DNA of 64,000 nucleotides from Actinoplanes cyaneus (GCF_016862095.1 NZ_BOMH01000074.1:1-64000), one strand, 5' to 3'; numbered from the stretch's first letter, positions 1 through 9,134 are shown. Numbers and translations are program-made. Notes: generated by a model from the letters alone, not told the origin.

Positions 1-1168
1 AATTCAGCTCCGGCACCAGGACCGCCAGGTCGAAGGCGTCCGCGACGGGCAGTTCCAGGTAACCGTCGAGGTTCCGGAAACGCTGCGGGCCGTCCGCGGT
101 GCCTCGCAACGGCCGGAGGTCGGTGATCCGCGGATCGACCGCGTCGGAGGTCAGCATGGCTTCGACGCTGCCCGGCGCGGGCTCGTCGAGGTCCACGGTG
201 AGCACCTCGACGCCGCGCTCGGTGCCGGGCGCCGGGCGTCGCGTGGGGGTGCGGCCACGGGCACAGGTGAGCGCGATCGACACGTAGTCGTCGCCCAGCT
301 CGGCCACCAGGTGACTGCCGAGGACGGCCACCTCGAACGTGCCGCCCAGCCGGATCGGGATCCGCTGCAGGTGCGTGTTGGCCGCGGAGATCACCACGCG
401 GCCGCCGTCGCTCAGCAGTTGCCGGGCGGTCTCGGCCATCGCCGTGTCGCGCACGTTCACCGCGGCGTGGATGCCGGAGCCACCCATGGCCGCGACCTGG
501 GCACGCAGCATCTGGTCCAGCAGGACGGCCAGGCGCAGCTCGTGCCGGGCGGTGGCGAACCCGGCCGCCGGGTACAGCGGGCGCATCGTGTCGACGCGCG
601 CGGCCAGCTCGGACAGCAGGATCGTCTGCGCGTCGCGGTCGGCGGGCGGCATCTCCCGGTACGCCGAGAGGGCCGCCATGGTGTACGGACTCGACCAGCT
701 CTTCGCGTACGCCGAAAGCTGGTCGAGAATCTGCGATGCTCCCGGGTCGACGTCGGCGAGGAAGCGCGCGACCCCATCCAGTGCGGGGAGCAGTGACCCC
801 AGGTCGGCGGGCAGGTCCAGGCCGGCGAAGCGCACGCGCCCGTCCTCCCGCAGCCAGGACAGCAGCCGGCGGGTCTCCTCGGTGGCGCCGAACCCGTAGG
901 TCAGGCCGCGCCCGGCGATCTCCGCGACGTCACCGTCCTCGAGGCCGCGCACCCAGCGGTCGACGAGGAGACCCTCGCTGAACCCGGACTCCAGGGCCAC
1001 GGTGGAGAAGCCGAGCCGCTCAGTCAGGAACCGCACCAGCAGGTGCCTCACCCGCTGGTATTCGCTCACGTTGTGGGCGGACTCGCCGATGCCGACGACC
1101 CGTGCGCCGCCGATGATCGTCCGCAGCGGCTCCAGATCGTCCACCGTGGTGATCGTGATCGCGTTCAT
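1..1168 (-). CDS. Erythromycin esterase family protein (partial, 3' end outside window)
   Basis: Reads leftward from ATG at 1168 and leaves the window at base 1, so about 389 residues are visible without a stop. The frame shows the erythromycin-esterase fold motifs: GIGESAHN at residues 26-33, LESGFSEG near 61-68, and AANTHLQRIP plus LGDDY in the C-terminal half. The conserved His and Glu residues of the family hydrolase centre are in place. Characterised members (EreA/EreB) open the macrolide lactone, but most chromosomal actinobacterial homologues have unknown substrates, so resistance is not implied. It is divergent from a methyltransferase gene. The shared 147-base gap holds a GCCCTAAGGGC palindrome and the ATCCTAGGAT element. 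Confidence 0.85.
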   Translation of the reverse strand, partial: MNAITITTVDDLEPLRTIIGGARVVGIGESAHNVSEYQRVRHLLVRFLTERLGFSTVALESGFSEGLLVDRWVRGLEDGDVAEIAGRGLTYGFGATEETRRLLSWLREDGRVRFAGLDLPADLGSLLPALDGVARFLADVDPGASQILDQLSAYAKSWSSPYTMAALSAYREMPPADRDAQTILLSELAARVDTMRPLYPAAGFATARHELRLAVLLDQMLRAQVAAMGGSGIHAAVNVRDTAMAETARQLLSDGGRVVISAANTHLQRIPIRLGGTFEVAVLGSHLVAELGDDYVSIALTCARGRTPTRRPAPGTERGVEVLTVDLDEPAPGSVEAMLTSDAVDPRITDLRPLRGTADGPQRFRNLDGYLELPVADAFDLAVLVPELN

Positions 1169-1247
1169 GGGTCGGCGCTCCCTTGCGTCGGTTCCGATGC
1201 CGTCCAGACCGCCAACCTATCGGTCTGCCCTAAGGGCAAAGCTACAT

Positions 1248-1276
1248 ATCCTAGGATCCTAGGATGCCCTAGGCGT
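1248..1276 (+). promoter_or_regulatory. Double ATCCTAGGAT palindrome with TAGGAT -10 (copy 1 of dispersed element)
   Basis: Two overlapping copies of the perfect 10-bp palindrome ATCCTAGGAT lie at 1248-1257 and 1256-1265, so CCTAGGATCCTAGG is also palindromic. TAGGAT fits the actinobacterial TANNNT -10 box. The following bases (GCCCTAGG then GTGCGATGAG) align with the starts of the elements at 31720 and 37542. The downstream hairpin part is not conserved here. A regulator-bound promoter for the methyltransferase gene is inferred. Confidence 0.5.
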
Positions 1277-1315
1277 GGTGCGATGAGGCTTACCAACCGG
1301 TGGCACAGTTGCGGC

Positions 1316-1960
1316 ATGAGCAGTGAGGTGACGCCGGACGGGTGCCCGGTCGAGGTCTACCGTCACCTGCCCGCCGGCCACGAGCCCGACCTGATCCACG
1401 AGGCGATCCCACCGGGCTCCCGCATCCTGGAGCTCGGCTGCGGCACCGGCCGTCTCGCCAACCCCCTGGCCGCGAAAGGCCATCACGTCACCGGCGTCGA
1501 CGAGTCCGCGGCGATGCTCGGCCACCTGCGTGACGTCACCCCGGTGCACGCCCGGATCGAGAGCGTGCGGCTGGGGGAGCGCTTCGACGTCGTGCTGCTG
1601 GCCGCGAACCTGATCAGCACGGCGCACGACCGCCGCCTTCTCACCCAGGCCTGCGTACGTCACCTCGTGCCCGGTGGGATGCTGATCGCTCAGTGGCTGC
1701 CGCCGTCCTGGTTCGGCCGGGTCGATCGGGAGGGCCGGCTCGGTCCGGTGCACGGCAGGGTGCGGCTCGTGCGGTCCACGGCGGAGCACGTGACGGCCGA
1801 GACGACGTACCGCCTCGATGCGCGCTCCTGGACCCAGCGGTTCACGGCGTATCGGATCACCGAGGCGCGACTGCGCGACGAGCTGGCCGAGGCCGGCCTC
1901 CACCTGAGCCGATGGCTCGACGCGACGCATTCCTGGTGGTCGGCGGATCGCGAGAGGTGA
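1316..1960 (+). CDS. Class I SAM-dependent methyltransferase
   Basis: A 214-residue protein with the Rossmann SAM motif ELGCGTGR at residues 39-46, an acidic beta-2 end (TGVDES) and the LVPGGMLI motif typical of type 11/25 methyltransferases. The substrate cannot be read from the sequence. The start at 1316 is preferred because the domain begins soon after it; ATG 1283 in the same frame is possible and would add 11 residues. No good ribosome binding site is visible for either. It follows the ATCCTAGGAT promoter element and is probably co-oriented with the next two small genes. Confidence 0.8.
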   Translation: MSSEVTPDGCPVEVYRHLPAGHEPDLIHEAIPPGSRILELGCGTGRLANPLAAKGHHVTGVDESAAMLGHLRDVTPVHARIESVRLGERFDVVLLAANLISTAHDRRLLTQACVRHLVPGGMLIAQWLPPSWFGRVDREGRLGPVHGRVRLVRSTAEHVTAETTYRLDARSWTQRFTAYRITEARLRDELAEAGLHLSRWLDATHSWWSADRER

Positions 1961-1983
1961 GGGGGATTGTCTACTGTGCTCCG

Positions 1984-2610
1984 ATGAGGTTGCTGCTGTC
2001 GTTCGCCGTCGCGGCGGTGCTGGGGGTGACGGGCGCGCTGCTGGGGTCGGCGCCGATGGCGGCTGTGGGGTGTCTCGGCGTGCTGGCGGTTCTGGCGGTC
2101 CATCCGTGGACGCGGGCCGCGCCGGTCCCGGTGCGGCTGGCGCTCTGGGCCGGGTTGCTGCTGCTCGGGGTCGTCGTCGGCGTGCACGTGTCGAGCTGGC
2201 CGGATCCCATGACGGGCTCGTCCGATCCGGTGACCGGTGCCACCCCGGAGGAGATCCTCGCGCGGTTGACCGAGCCGTCCGCGGCGTACCGGCGCTACAT
2301 CGCGGTGAGTGTCGCCCTGGGGCTGGCGTGTGCCTGCTTCGGGGGCGCCCTGGTGCCGGTGGCCCGGCGTCGCGACGTACGGGCGCTGCTGCTCCCGGCT
2401 GCCGGGGTGGCACTGCTGGGCGTCCTGTGCTGGCAGGCGGCCGACGCCGCGCGGCGTAATCGGCCCCGGCCGGTCGAGCGTGGCACGTTCGTGTCGGTGC
2501 TGGCGATCCGTGACACCGAACCGCACGTGCAGAGCGCCGTCGGCGCCGGACTACTGGTGCTGAGCGCGGCGGGCGCTGTCCTGGGCGCCGCGAGGAGGGA
2601 TGGCCGGTGA
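1984..2610 (+). CDS. Small integral membrane protein, unknown function
   Basis: A 208-residue protein with about four hydrophobic helices (near residues 3-25, 27-45, 52-72 and 105-128), more hydrophobic stretches near 140-155 and 183-200, and a polar loop between helices 3 and 4. No family recognised. A TACTGT -10 box lies 6 bases before the ATG, with no Shine-Dalgarno sequence, so a leaderless mRNA is likely. The stop overlaps the GTG of the next gene in a GTGA arrangement, so the two are probably co-translated. Confidence 0.65.
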   Translation: MRLLLSFAVAAVLGVTGALLGSAPMAAVGCLGVLAVLAVHPWTRAAPVPVRLALWAGLLLLGVVVGVHVSSWPDPMTGSSDPVTGATPEEILARLTEPSAAYRRYIAVSVALGLACACFGGALVPVARRRDVRALLLPAAGVALLGVLCWQAADAARRNRPRPVERGTFVSVLAIRDTEPHVQSAVGAGLLVLSAAGAVLGAARRDGR

Positions 2611-3026
2611 GCCAGTACTTCATGGTGGGCGGCGTGTCGGTGTGGAATCCGGCGACGACGCCCGCGCAGCTCTTCTACCGGACCGCCGGGGCGATGACGG
2701 TGGTCGCGGGGCGGCCGCACGGCATCGTCGATCTGGAGTACGACGAATACGACGTCGACCTGCCGGTGTATCAGGATTTCGTGGCGGCGCTGACCCGCCG
2801 CTATCTCGACGCCACCCATTCCGTGATCGTCGACCTGGCCGGCGGGTTCCTTCCGATGGCTGTCGCGTTCCTGCGGGCCGCGGGCGGCGACGTCCCGCTG
2901 CTGGTGGAGACCGCCGCCGGGGATCTCGAGGCGGCGCGGAAGGTGCCGGCCGGCGAATACGCGATCGAGAAGGCGACGGCCGTGCTGGCCCGGGTCGAGG
3001 AACTGAAGTGGTCGATCACGGACTGA
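2607..3026 (+). CDS. Hypothetical protein (139 aa)
   Basis: GTG start overlapping the preceding stop by four bases (GTGA). Soluble 139-residue alpha/beta-looking protein with no signal peptide or membrane segment; the only landmarks are HGIVDLEYDEYDVDLPVY and a hydrophobic VIVDLAGGF strand-turn. Not recognised. Translational coupling to the membrane protein upstream suggests a shared role. It ends 6 bases from the converging decarboxylase gene. Confidence 0.65.
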   Translation: MSQYFMVGGVSVWNPATTPAQLFYRTAGAMTVVAGRPHGIVDLEYDEYDVDLPVYQDFVAALTRRYLDATHSVIVDLAGGFLPMAVAFLRAAGGDVPLLVETAAGDLEAARKVPAGEYAIEKATAVLARVEELKWSITD

Positions 3027-3031
3027 CCCGT

Positions 3032-4168
3032 TCACAGGACGATGAACTCCGGGGCGGGGTGGCGCAGGAAGTCGTGGTGCGAGATGTCCCAGGCGTAGGC
3101 GCCGGTCCGGGCGAAGACCAGCAGGTCGCCGACGCGGAGACGGTCGACGTGCTGGCCTCGGGTGAGGACGTCACGGGGGGTGCACAGCTCGCCGACGGCG
3201 TCGACCGGGACGTGGGTCACGGACGGGCGTGAGTAGGGCCGATCCCAGGTGTCCACCGGCAGGATCGTGAACGGGTGGCTGTAACCCCACGCGGCGGGGA
3301 GCCGGAAGTGGTGGGTGCCGCCGCGCAGGACGGCGAACGTGCGGCCGTGGGTGGTCTTCAGGTCGAGCACCTCGGCCGCGTACCAGCCGGCGTCGGCGGC
3401 CAGGAAGCGGCCCGGTTCGAGGATCAGCTCGACGCCGTGGGGCACGTCGACCTGTGACAGCGGGGCCAGGTCGATGGTGGCCGCCGACGTGTGGTCGACG
3501 CCGAGGCCGCCGCCCGCGTTGACGACCTTCAGGCTGATGCCGTACGCCGAAGCGGTCGTGATCGACCAGGTGATCGCGTCCCGCAGGAACGCGGCGTGCG
3601 CCGTGCCGTCGAGGTTGTTCGAGACGGCGTGCAGGTGGAAGCCGATGACGTTCAGGCTGCTCGGGAGGGTGTCGAGGACCGTTGCGAGCTGGTTCTCGTC
3701 GATGCCGAACGGGGTGGGGGTGCCGGTCATCGCGTGGCTGCCGGTGACGGCGACGTCGTTGCGGTTGATCCGCAGGCAGATGTCGCCGGAGAGGCCGAGC
3801 GCGGCGATCCGTTCGGCCTCGAAGCGGCTCTCCACGTTGAGCAGCGCGCCGGCCCGCACCGCGGCGGCCAGCTCGGCGTCGGTCTTGCCGGGGCCGCCGA
3901 AGACGATGCGGCGGGCGCCGGCCCGGACGGCGAGGTCGAGTTCGCCACCGGACGCGACCTCCAGCCCGTCACAGGCGGAAGCCAGTGTCCGTACGACGTC
4001 GGGGTGCCCGTTGGCCTTCACGGCGTACAGCACCGTGGTGGCGGGTGGCAGAGCGGCCCGCAGGCGGGCGACGGCCGTGCGCAGCGCCCCGGTGTCGTAG
4101 ACGTAGGCGCAGGCCGGCGCCGGGAGGCGGCGCAGCGCGGCGGCGACGTGCGAGGGCAGCTCAGCCAT
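3032..4168 (-). CDS. PLP-dependent decarboxylase, alanine-racemase fold (NIS siderophore type)
   Basis: 378 residues. YAVKANGHPDV near residue 48 carries the PLP Lys; the Gly-rich phosphate site (NAGGGLGVDH), EPGRFL and the C-terminal Cys loop (GELCTPRDVL) mark a fold-type III decarboxylase of the DapDC/SbnH group. In staphyloferrin B biosynthesis SbnH decarboxylates a citryl-diaminopropionate intermediate. A comparable role here follows from the two IucA/IucC genes immediately upstream: the upstream synthetase stop and this ATG overlap by 8 bases, so this is the last gene of a three-gene coupled operon. The actual substrate is unknown. Confidence 0.85.
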   Translation of the reverse strand: MAELPSHVAAALRRLPAPACAYVYDTGALRTAVARLRAALPPATTVLYAVKANGHPDVVRTLASACDGLEVASGGELDLAVRAGARRIVFGGPGKTDAELAAAVRAGALLNVESRFEAERIAALGLSGDICLRINRNDVAVTGSHAMTGTPTPFGIDENQLATVLDTLPSSLNVIGFHLHAVSNNLDGTAHAAFLRDAITWSITTASAYGISLKVVNAGGGLGVDHTSAATIDLAPLSQVDVPHGVELILEPGRFLAADAGWYAAEVLDLKTTHGRTFAVLRGGTHHFRLPAAWGYSHPFTILPVDTWDRPYSRPSVTHVPVDAVGELCTPRDVLTRGQHVDRLRVGDLLVFARTGAYAWDISHHDFLRHPAPEFIVL

Positions 4169-5708
4169 GCAGCGGATTCTCCACCGGGAGGTAGATGTCG
4201 CCGTTGTCGGCCAGGCGCATGCGGACCAGCGCCTTGTGCGGCACTGTCGGCGCGGTGTACGCGGCGTGGTCCTCGCGGGCCGCGGGTGAGTCGAGGCCGT
4301 CGTAGGTCTCGTCGACGACGTCGCGGATGATCCGCCACGCGGCGCGTTCGTCGAGGTCGAGGTGGAGCACGATCTCGCCGAGGTGGGCCTGGAAGGCGGT
4401 GTAGCCGAGTTTGGCGCGCATCACCGCCGCCTCGTCGGTGCCGACGACCGACCCCGGCCACAGGTCGATGTGGTGCCCGGCGGCGGCGAGGCGGGGTAGG
4501 TGCAGGCGCAGGCCGGCGAAGTCGCGCAGGGCGAGCCGGTGCGGGCGGCCGCCGACGAACGTGGGCAGGCAGTTCTGCAGGTGCGCCTCGAGGGCGACGC
4601 CGTGCGTGGCGAGCCGCAGCAGCGGGGGCAGCAGCAGCTGGGCGTAATCGGTCAGCCAGGCCGCCGGGCCGCCGCCGTGCCGGGTGATCAGCTCGCGCAT
4701 GCGGTAGGGGAGGGCGCTGCCCGGGATCGCCTCCTCCCCGGGTGCGAGGCGGCCGGTGAGGCCGTCGCGCAGGATGGCGGAGAGGTCGCGGCCGGAGCCG
4801 GCGGGGACGGCGGCGCCGGCGGTCTCGGCCATCAGCAGCAGGGTCGGCTCGCCGGCGGCGAAGCGGTGCAGCAGGGTGGAGACGGCGGGGCCGTTGCGGG
4901 TGCTGGCGACCGAGATGCTGCGCCGGGTCGAGGTGACCTGGATGTCGAGGGAGACCTTGAGGTAGCGGCGGGTGCCGTCGGCCGCCGCCGGGAGCAGCAG
5001 CGTGCGCAGGGCGGCGGTGGGGACGGCCGGCAGCTCGCCGTCCAGCTCTCGCAGCGTGCCGTCGGCGAACAGATGCCGGTAGCGGTCAAGGACCAGGGCG
5101 TGCTGCCAGGCATGGACCGGCTGAGCACGATAGCCGGGCTTCAAGGACGAAATGTCCGGATATAACTCGCTCAGATCGTCCCCGAGATGCGCCGCATCGC
5201 GAACCGCGATGAATCGCACCGCGGTCTCCCCTGCTTCCAAGTCGTGGGCGAGGACGTCACACGTGTCCCACCCCAGCCGGGTACGACCGCAGGGGTGCAG
5301 GTTGTGACCGGAAATGGCCAGCCGTTCCCCGGCGATCGCCGCCTCGTCCGCGTCGCCCCCGCGGGCCGGGCCGGGCCGGGACAGCGCGATCGCCAGATTG
5401 ATGACGGCGTTACGGATCTCGGCGGCGAACCCGGGGGCGCCGAGATCGCCGAGCAGCTCCGCGGGGTCGGCGACGCCGGAGCGCGCGAACTCGACCCGAT
5501 GGAATGCGTGCCGCGTCGCGCCCCGGTCGTCGTCGCTGGTCAGGCCTTCACGGGCGAGGGCGCCCCGCAACCGTCGCCCGACTGTCTCCGCGGCGTGGGG
5601 CAGGTGGTCGAGGAACCCGGCGACCAGGTGCGGCGCGTGCACGGCGAGCGCCGCCTGGGTGTGCGCGGCGGCCGCGGCGAGGCGTCCGGTGGTGAGGCTG
5701 GAGGTCAT
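4161..5708 (-). CDS. IucA/IucC family NIS siderophore synthetase (second)
   Basis: 515 residues from ATG 5708, which overlaps the upstream stop as ATGA. Family landmarks: SGHNLHPCGRTRLG (the ATP/citrate HP-C-R-G motif), HAWQH, KVSLDIQVTSTRR (the K-T-S-R motif), HGVALEAHLQN and the late RDFAGLRLH motif. NIS synthetases adenylate a carboxylate (citrate or a derivative) and transfer it to an amine or alcohol. Two paralogues in tandem suggest two successive condensations on one carboxylate scaffold. No transporter or amine-supply gene is adjacent, so those are probably encoded elsewhere. Confidence 0.9.
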   Translation of the reverse strand: MTSSLTTGRLAAAAAHTQAALAVHAPHLVAGFLDHLPHAAETVGRRLRGALAREGLTSDDDRGATRHAFHRVEFARSGVADPAELLGDLGAPGFAAEIRNAVINLAIALSRPGPARGGDADEAAIAGERLAISGHNLHPCGRTRLGWDTCDVLAHDLEAGETAVRFIAVRDAAHLGDDLSELYPDISSLKPGYRAQPVHAWQHALVLDRYRHLFADGTLRELDGELPAVPTAALRTLLLPAAADGTRRYLKVSLDIQVTSTRRSISVASTRNGPAVSTLLHRFAAGEPTLLLMAETAGAAVPAGSGRDLSAILRDGLTGRLAPGEEAIPGSALPYRMRELITRHGGGPAAWLTDYAQLLLPPLLRLATHGVALEAHLQNCLPTFVGGRPHRLALRDFAGLRLHLPRLAAAGHHIDLWPGSVVGTDEAAVMRAKLGYTAFQAHLGEIVLHLDLDERAAWRIIRDVVDETYDGLDSPAAREDHAAYTAPTVPHKALVRMRLADNGDIYLPVENPLHG

Positions 5709-7084
5709 GCGTACACCGCCATGGGGTTGGGCCGGTAAGTCCAGATGTCGTCGAGCGGGTCGGCGGCGAGGCGCATGGCGGTGGTCGCCTTGACCGGAAG
5801 TGATCCGGTCAGCAGGTCCGGGCTGTCGCGTAGGCCGGCGGCGATGATCTCCCACAGCCGGTCCGGCTCGGCGCCGTGGTGCTCGGCGAACGCGTCGACG
5901 AGCTGTGTCGCGACGGTGCCGAGCGCGGCCGCCGCGACCTTGGTGCGCAGCACGGCCGGGTCGTCGGTGAGCAGGTCACCGTGCAGGTCGAGGCCGAGAC
6001 GCCGGTCGACGCGGACGCCGCCCAGGTCGCGGTAGAGGACCCGGACCGGGTGACCGTCGCGGAGCACGACCAGGGAGTTCTGCCCGTGCGCCTCGAGGGC
6101 GACGCCGCGACGCAGCACGGTGGTCAGCGGCGCGAAGAACACCGCGGTCAGCTCCGCCAGCCATCGGTACGGGTCGTCGACGGTGTCCAGCAGGGCGGAG
6201 GCGAGGACCCCCAGCGGTACGGCGGTCTCTCCCGGCCCGAGGCTCGGCGCGCGCCGCACGAGGTGGGCGAGGTGCCGGTCCGGCCCGTCGTCGGTGATCA
6301 CCGCGCCCGCCTCGGTCTCGGCCAGGACGTCGATCGGCAGGTCAGCGGTGAGTTCCCGCAGCGCCGCGCTCAGGATCGGCCCGTTGTGCACGGCCGCGGG
6401 CGAGACCGTCCGCACCGCCGAGGTCATCTGCACGTCGACAGCGGTCTTGAGGTGCGGCCCGCCGCTGACCGGTGCGACGGTGCGCAGCGACATCAGCGGG
6501 CGCACCGGCCGGGTCGGCCCGGCGTCGGTCAGCCACGGGTAGCGGCGCAGCAGCCGGGCGGCCTGCCACGGGTGGGCGTAGAGGACGGGCTGGGCGGTGC
6601 CGTGCCAGCGCTCGGCGGGCACCCGCAGCCGGCGCAGGCGGATCACCGGGCGGTGCTCGGGCCCGTACGCGAGAACGTCCGCCACGGTCATCCCGGCGCG
6701 GGTCCGGCAGCAGGGGTGCAGCGGGTGCCCGTCGGTCTCCAGCTGCTCGATCCTGCCGAGCCCGTCCGGGTCACCGGCGGCCGGCAGCACCCGCGGGACG
6801 CGGTTGGCGCGGGCGAGCGCGAGGTTGGCGACGCTGTTCGCGATCTCGGCGGCGAACGGGGTGCCGGGCCAGAGCCGCTCGGTCAGCTCGATCGGATCGG
6901 TCTCGGGGTGGTCGGTGCCGGCACCCGGAAGAGGTTCACGGTCGAGGGCCAGGTGCAGCCGGCGCAGCACCGCGGCGCGCGCCCCCGGGAGTGCCGCATC
7001 GTAGCGTTCGACCAGGTCAGGCCGGAGATTCTCGAGCGCGGCGCGGGTCTGCGCCGGGCCGGAGGTGGGGATGTCGTGCGGCAC
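5705..7084 (-). CDS. IucA/IucC family NIS siderophore synthetase (first)
   Basis: About 459 residues from GTG 7084; GTG 7171 in the same frame is an alternative. The shorter form is preferred because its N-terminus lines up with that of the downstream paralogue. Motifs match the family: DGHPLHPCCRTRAGM, HPWQA, KTAVDVQMTSAVRT, RGVALEAHGQNSL and YRDLGGVRVD. First gene of the synthetase-synthetase-decarboxylase operon, with an ATGA overlap at its 3' end. It is divergent from an FAD dehydrogenase. No IdeR/DmdR iron box was recognised in the 152-base gap, so iron control is expected from the family but not seen. Confidence 0.87.
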   Translation of the reverse strand: MPHDIPTSGPAQTRAALENLRPDLVERYDAALPGARAAVLRRLHLALDREPLPGAGTDHPETDPIELTERLWPGTPFAAEIANSVANLALARANRVPRVLPAAGDPDGLGRIEQLETDGHPLHPCCRTRAGMTVADVLAYGPEHRPVIRLRRLRVPAERWHGTAQPVLYAHPWQAARLLRRYPWLTDAGPTRPVRPLMSLRTVAPVSGGPHLKTAVDVQMTSAVRTVSPAAVHNGPILSAALRELTADLPIDVLAETEAGAVITDDGPDRHLAHLVRRAPSLGPGETAVPLGVLASALLDTVDDPYRWLAELTAVFFAPLTTVLRRGVALEAHGQNSLVVLRDGHPVRVLYRDLGGVRVDRRLGLDLHGDLLTDDPAVLRTKVAAAALGTVATQLVDAFAEHHGAEPDRLWEIIAAGLRDSPDLLTGSLPVKATTAMRLAADPLDDIWTYRPNPMAVYA

Positions 7085-7236
7085 TCCACCATTGTCGCCG
7101 TGATCGGCCGTAGTGTCCGTGCCGGGGTTTTGCGGGGCGAGCGAGGACACAGTGCCTGTTCGGCGTGTCACGAATCCTGTTCACGTATCGGATACATTCC
7201 GGGGCACTGATGTTTCCGGGAGTGGAGGGGGTCGTC

Positions 7237-8907
7237 GTGGACGCGGACGTCATCGTGGTCGGTGCCGGACTGGCCGGATTGGTCGCGGCGCACGAACTCA
7301 CCACCGCCGGGAAGACCGTGGTGCTGCTCGATCAGGAGAACGCGGCGAACCTCGGCGGGCAGGCGTGGTGGTCGTTCGGCGGTCTGTTCTTCGTCGACAG
7401 CCCCGAGCAGCGCCGCGCGCGGATCAGCGACAGCGTCGAGCTGGCGTGGAGCGACTGGCGGGGCAGCGCCGGCTTCGACCGGCTCGGCGACGAGGACTCC
7501 TGGGCGGTCAAGTGGGCCAGGGCGTACGTCGAGTTCGCCGCCGGGGAGAAGCGCTCCTGGCTGGCCGGGCTCGGCCTGACCTGGTTGCCGTTCGCCGGGT
7601 GGGCCGAGCGTGGCGACCTGCGGGCCGGCGGGCACGGCAACTCGGTGCCGCGTTTCCACATCACCTGGGGGACCGGGACGGGCGTGGTCGAGCCGTTCGC
7701 CGCGTCCGCGCACCGGGCCGCCGCGTCCGGCCTGCTGCGGTTCCGGCACCGGCACCGCGTGGACGAGCTGATCGTGGAGGGTGGCGCGGTCACCGGCGTA
7801 CGCGGGAAGGTGTTGAAGGACGACGACGCCGCCCGTGGCTTCCCGTCCAACCGGGACGAGATCGACGACTTCGAGGTACGGGCGCAGGCCGTGATCGTGA
7901 CGACCGGGGGGATCGGCGCGAACCACGACCTGGTCCGTCAGTACTGGCCGGCCCGTCTCGGCACCGCGCCCCGGACGATGATCACGGGCGTGCCGGCGTA
8001 CGTCGACGGGCGGATGCTCGGGATCGCGGAGGACGCCGGGGTGCGCCTGGTCAACCGGGACCGGATGTGGCACTACACCGAGGGCATCCGCAACTGGGAC
8101 CCGATCTGGCCCGCGCACGGCATCCGGATCCTGTCCGCGCCGTCGCCGATGTGGTTCGACGCGCTCGGCCGCCGGCTGCCGCAGCCGTACTACCCGAGTT
8201 ACGACACCCTGGGCACGTTGCGTTACCTGCGGACGACGCCGGAGCTGGCCGAGCACGACCACTCCTGGTTCATCCTCACCCAGAAGATGATCGAGAAGGA
8301 GTTCGCGCTCTCCGGCTCGGAGCAGAACCCGGATCTGACCGCGAAGGATCGCAAGGCGTTCCTGCGTGATCGGCTGCTCGGCAAGGGCGCGCCCGCCCCG
8401 GTGGAGGCGTTCAAGCAGCACGGTGAGGACTTCGTGGTCGCCCCGGAGCTCGACGAGCTCGTCGCCGGGATGAACAAGCTGACCGGGACGCCGCTGCTGG
8501 ACGCGGCGCACGTGCGCGCGCAGATCGAGGCACGGGACCGGCAGCTGGCCAACAAGGTCACCAAGGATGCGCAGATCCAGGGGATCTACAACTCGCGGCG
8601 TTACCTCGGCGACCGGATCGGGCGCACGTCCACGCCGCACCGGCTGCTCGACCCGGCGGCCGGGCCGCTGATCGGGGTGAAGCTGCACATCCTGACCCGC
8701 AAGACGCTCGGCGGGATCCAGACGGATCTCGACTCCCGGGCGATCGGGGCGGACGGGCAGGTGCTGCCCGGGCTGTACGCGGCGGGTGAGGTGGCCGGGT
8801 TCGGCGGTGGCGGCGTGCACGGGTACAACGCCCTCGAAGGGACGTTCCTCGGCGGGTGCATCTTCAGCGGTCGCGCGGCCGGCCGGCACGCGGCCCGCTC
8901 GTTGTAA
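7237..8907 (+). CDS. FAD-binding dehydrogenase (fumarate reductase/KstD-like flavoprotein)
   Basis: 556 residues from GTG 7237, chosen because GGAGGGG sits about 7 bases upstream and the protein then begins with the dinucleotide fold DADVIVVGAGLAGLVA. ATG 7210 would add nine residues. Other landmarks are GGQAWWSFGGLF and the C-terminal GLYAAGEVAGFGGGGVHG FAD motif. Members of this group oxidise or desaturate 3-oxosteroids and other carbonyl compounds; the substrate here is unknown. It is divergent from the siderophore operon, and a role in it is possible but not shown. GC-rich hairpins follow the stop. Confidence 0.85.
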   Translation: MDADVIVVGAGLAGLVAAHELTTAGKTVVLLDQENAANLGGQAWWSFGGLFFVDSPEQRRARISDSVELAWSDWRGSAGFDRLGDEDSWAVKWARAYVEFAAGEKRSWLAGLGLTWLPFAGWAERGDLRAGGHGNSVPRFHITWGTGTGVVEPFAASAHRAAASGLLRFRHRHRVDELIVEGGAVTGVRGKVLKDDDAARGFPSNRDEIDDFEVRAQAVIVTTGGIGANHDLVRQYWPARLGTAPRTMITGVPAYVDGRMLGIAEDAGVRLVNRDRMWHYTEGIRNWDPIWPAHGIRILSAPSPMWFDALGRRLPQPYYPSYDTLGTLRYLRTTPELAEHDHSWFILTQKMIEKEFALSGSEQNPDLTAKDRKAFLRDRLLGKGAPAPVEAFKQHGEDFVVAPELDELVAGMNKLTGTPLLDAAHVRAQIEARDRQLANKVTKDAQIQGIYNSRRYLGDRIGRTSTPHRLLDPAAGPLIGVKLHILTRKTLGGIQTDLDSRAIGADGQVLPGLYAAGEVAGFGGGGVHGYNALEGTFLGGCIFSGRAAGRHAARSL

Positions 8908-8911
8908 CACC

Positions 8912-8950
8912 CGCTTGCGCCGCCCGCTTGCGCCGCCCGCTTGCGCCGCC
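8912..8950. repeat. Triple 13-bp tandem repeat
   Basis: Three exact head-to-tail copies of CGCTTGCGCCGCC begin 5 bases after the stop of the FAD dehydrogenase. The last copy runs into a GCCGCCCG-CAGC-CGGGCGGC hairpin (8945-8964). Probably slippage-derived non-coding sequence at the gene end. Confidence 0.85.
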
Positions 8951-8992
8951 CGCAGCCGGGCGGCGCGCGGCCCGGGTGGTAACACCCCGTCC

Positions 8993-9020
8993 GGCCGCCG
9001 CCGGTTCACCGGCGGCGGCC
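8993..9020. terminator. 12-bp perfect GC hairpin
   Basis: GGCCGCCGCCGG, loop TTCA, CCGGCGGCGGCC form a perfect 12-bp stem without a U tract. It lies 85 bases after the FAD dehydrogenase and is likely the main transcription stop for that gene. No coding signal is seen from 8908 to about 9090. Confidence 0.6.
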
Positions 9021-9134
9021 GAATTCGCGATCACCGCATCGTGTCACCCGCACGTGGGCGCGGCCGGCTCCGGCGGGGTTTCCCCGAGCGTGGACAGGGA
9101 TTTCGCAGTCGCGCCACGGCCGGAGCCCGCCCGG

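Noticed and set aside
5876..7210. Plus-strand 444-codon open frame across the IucA/IucC gene
   Set aside because: Low-complexity Val/Gly/Arg translation, antisense to a clear synthetase with family motifs.
7085..7236. Iron (IdeR/DmdR) box before the siderophore operon
   Set aside because: No TTAGGTTAGGCTAACCTAA-like palindrome could be found in the divergent gap.
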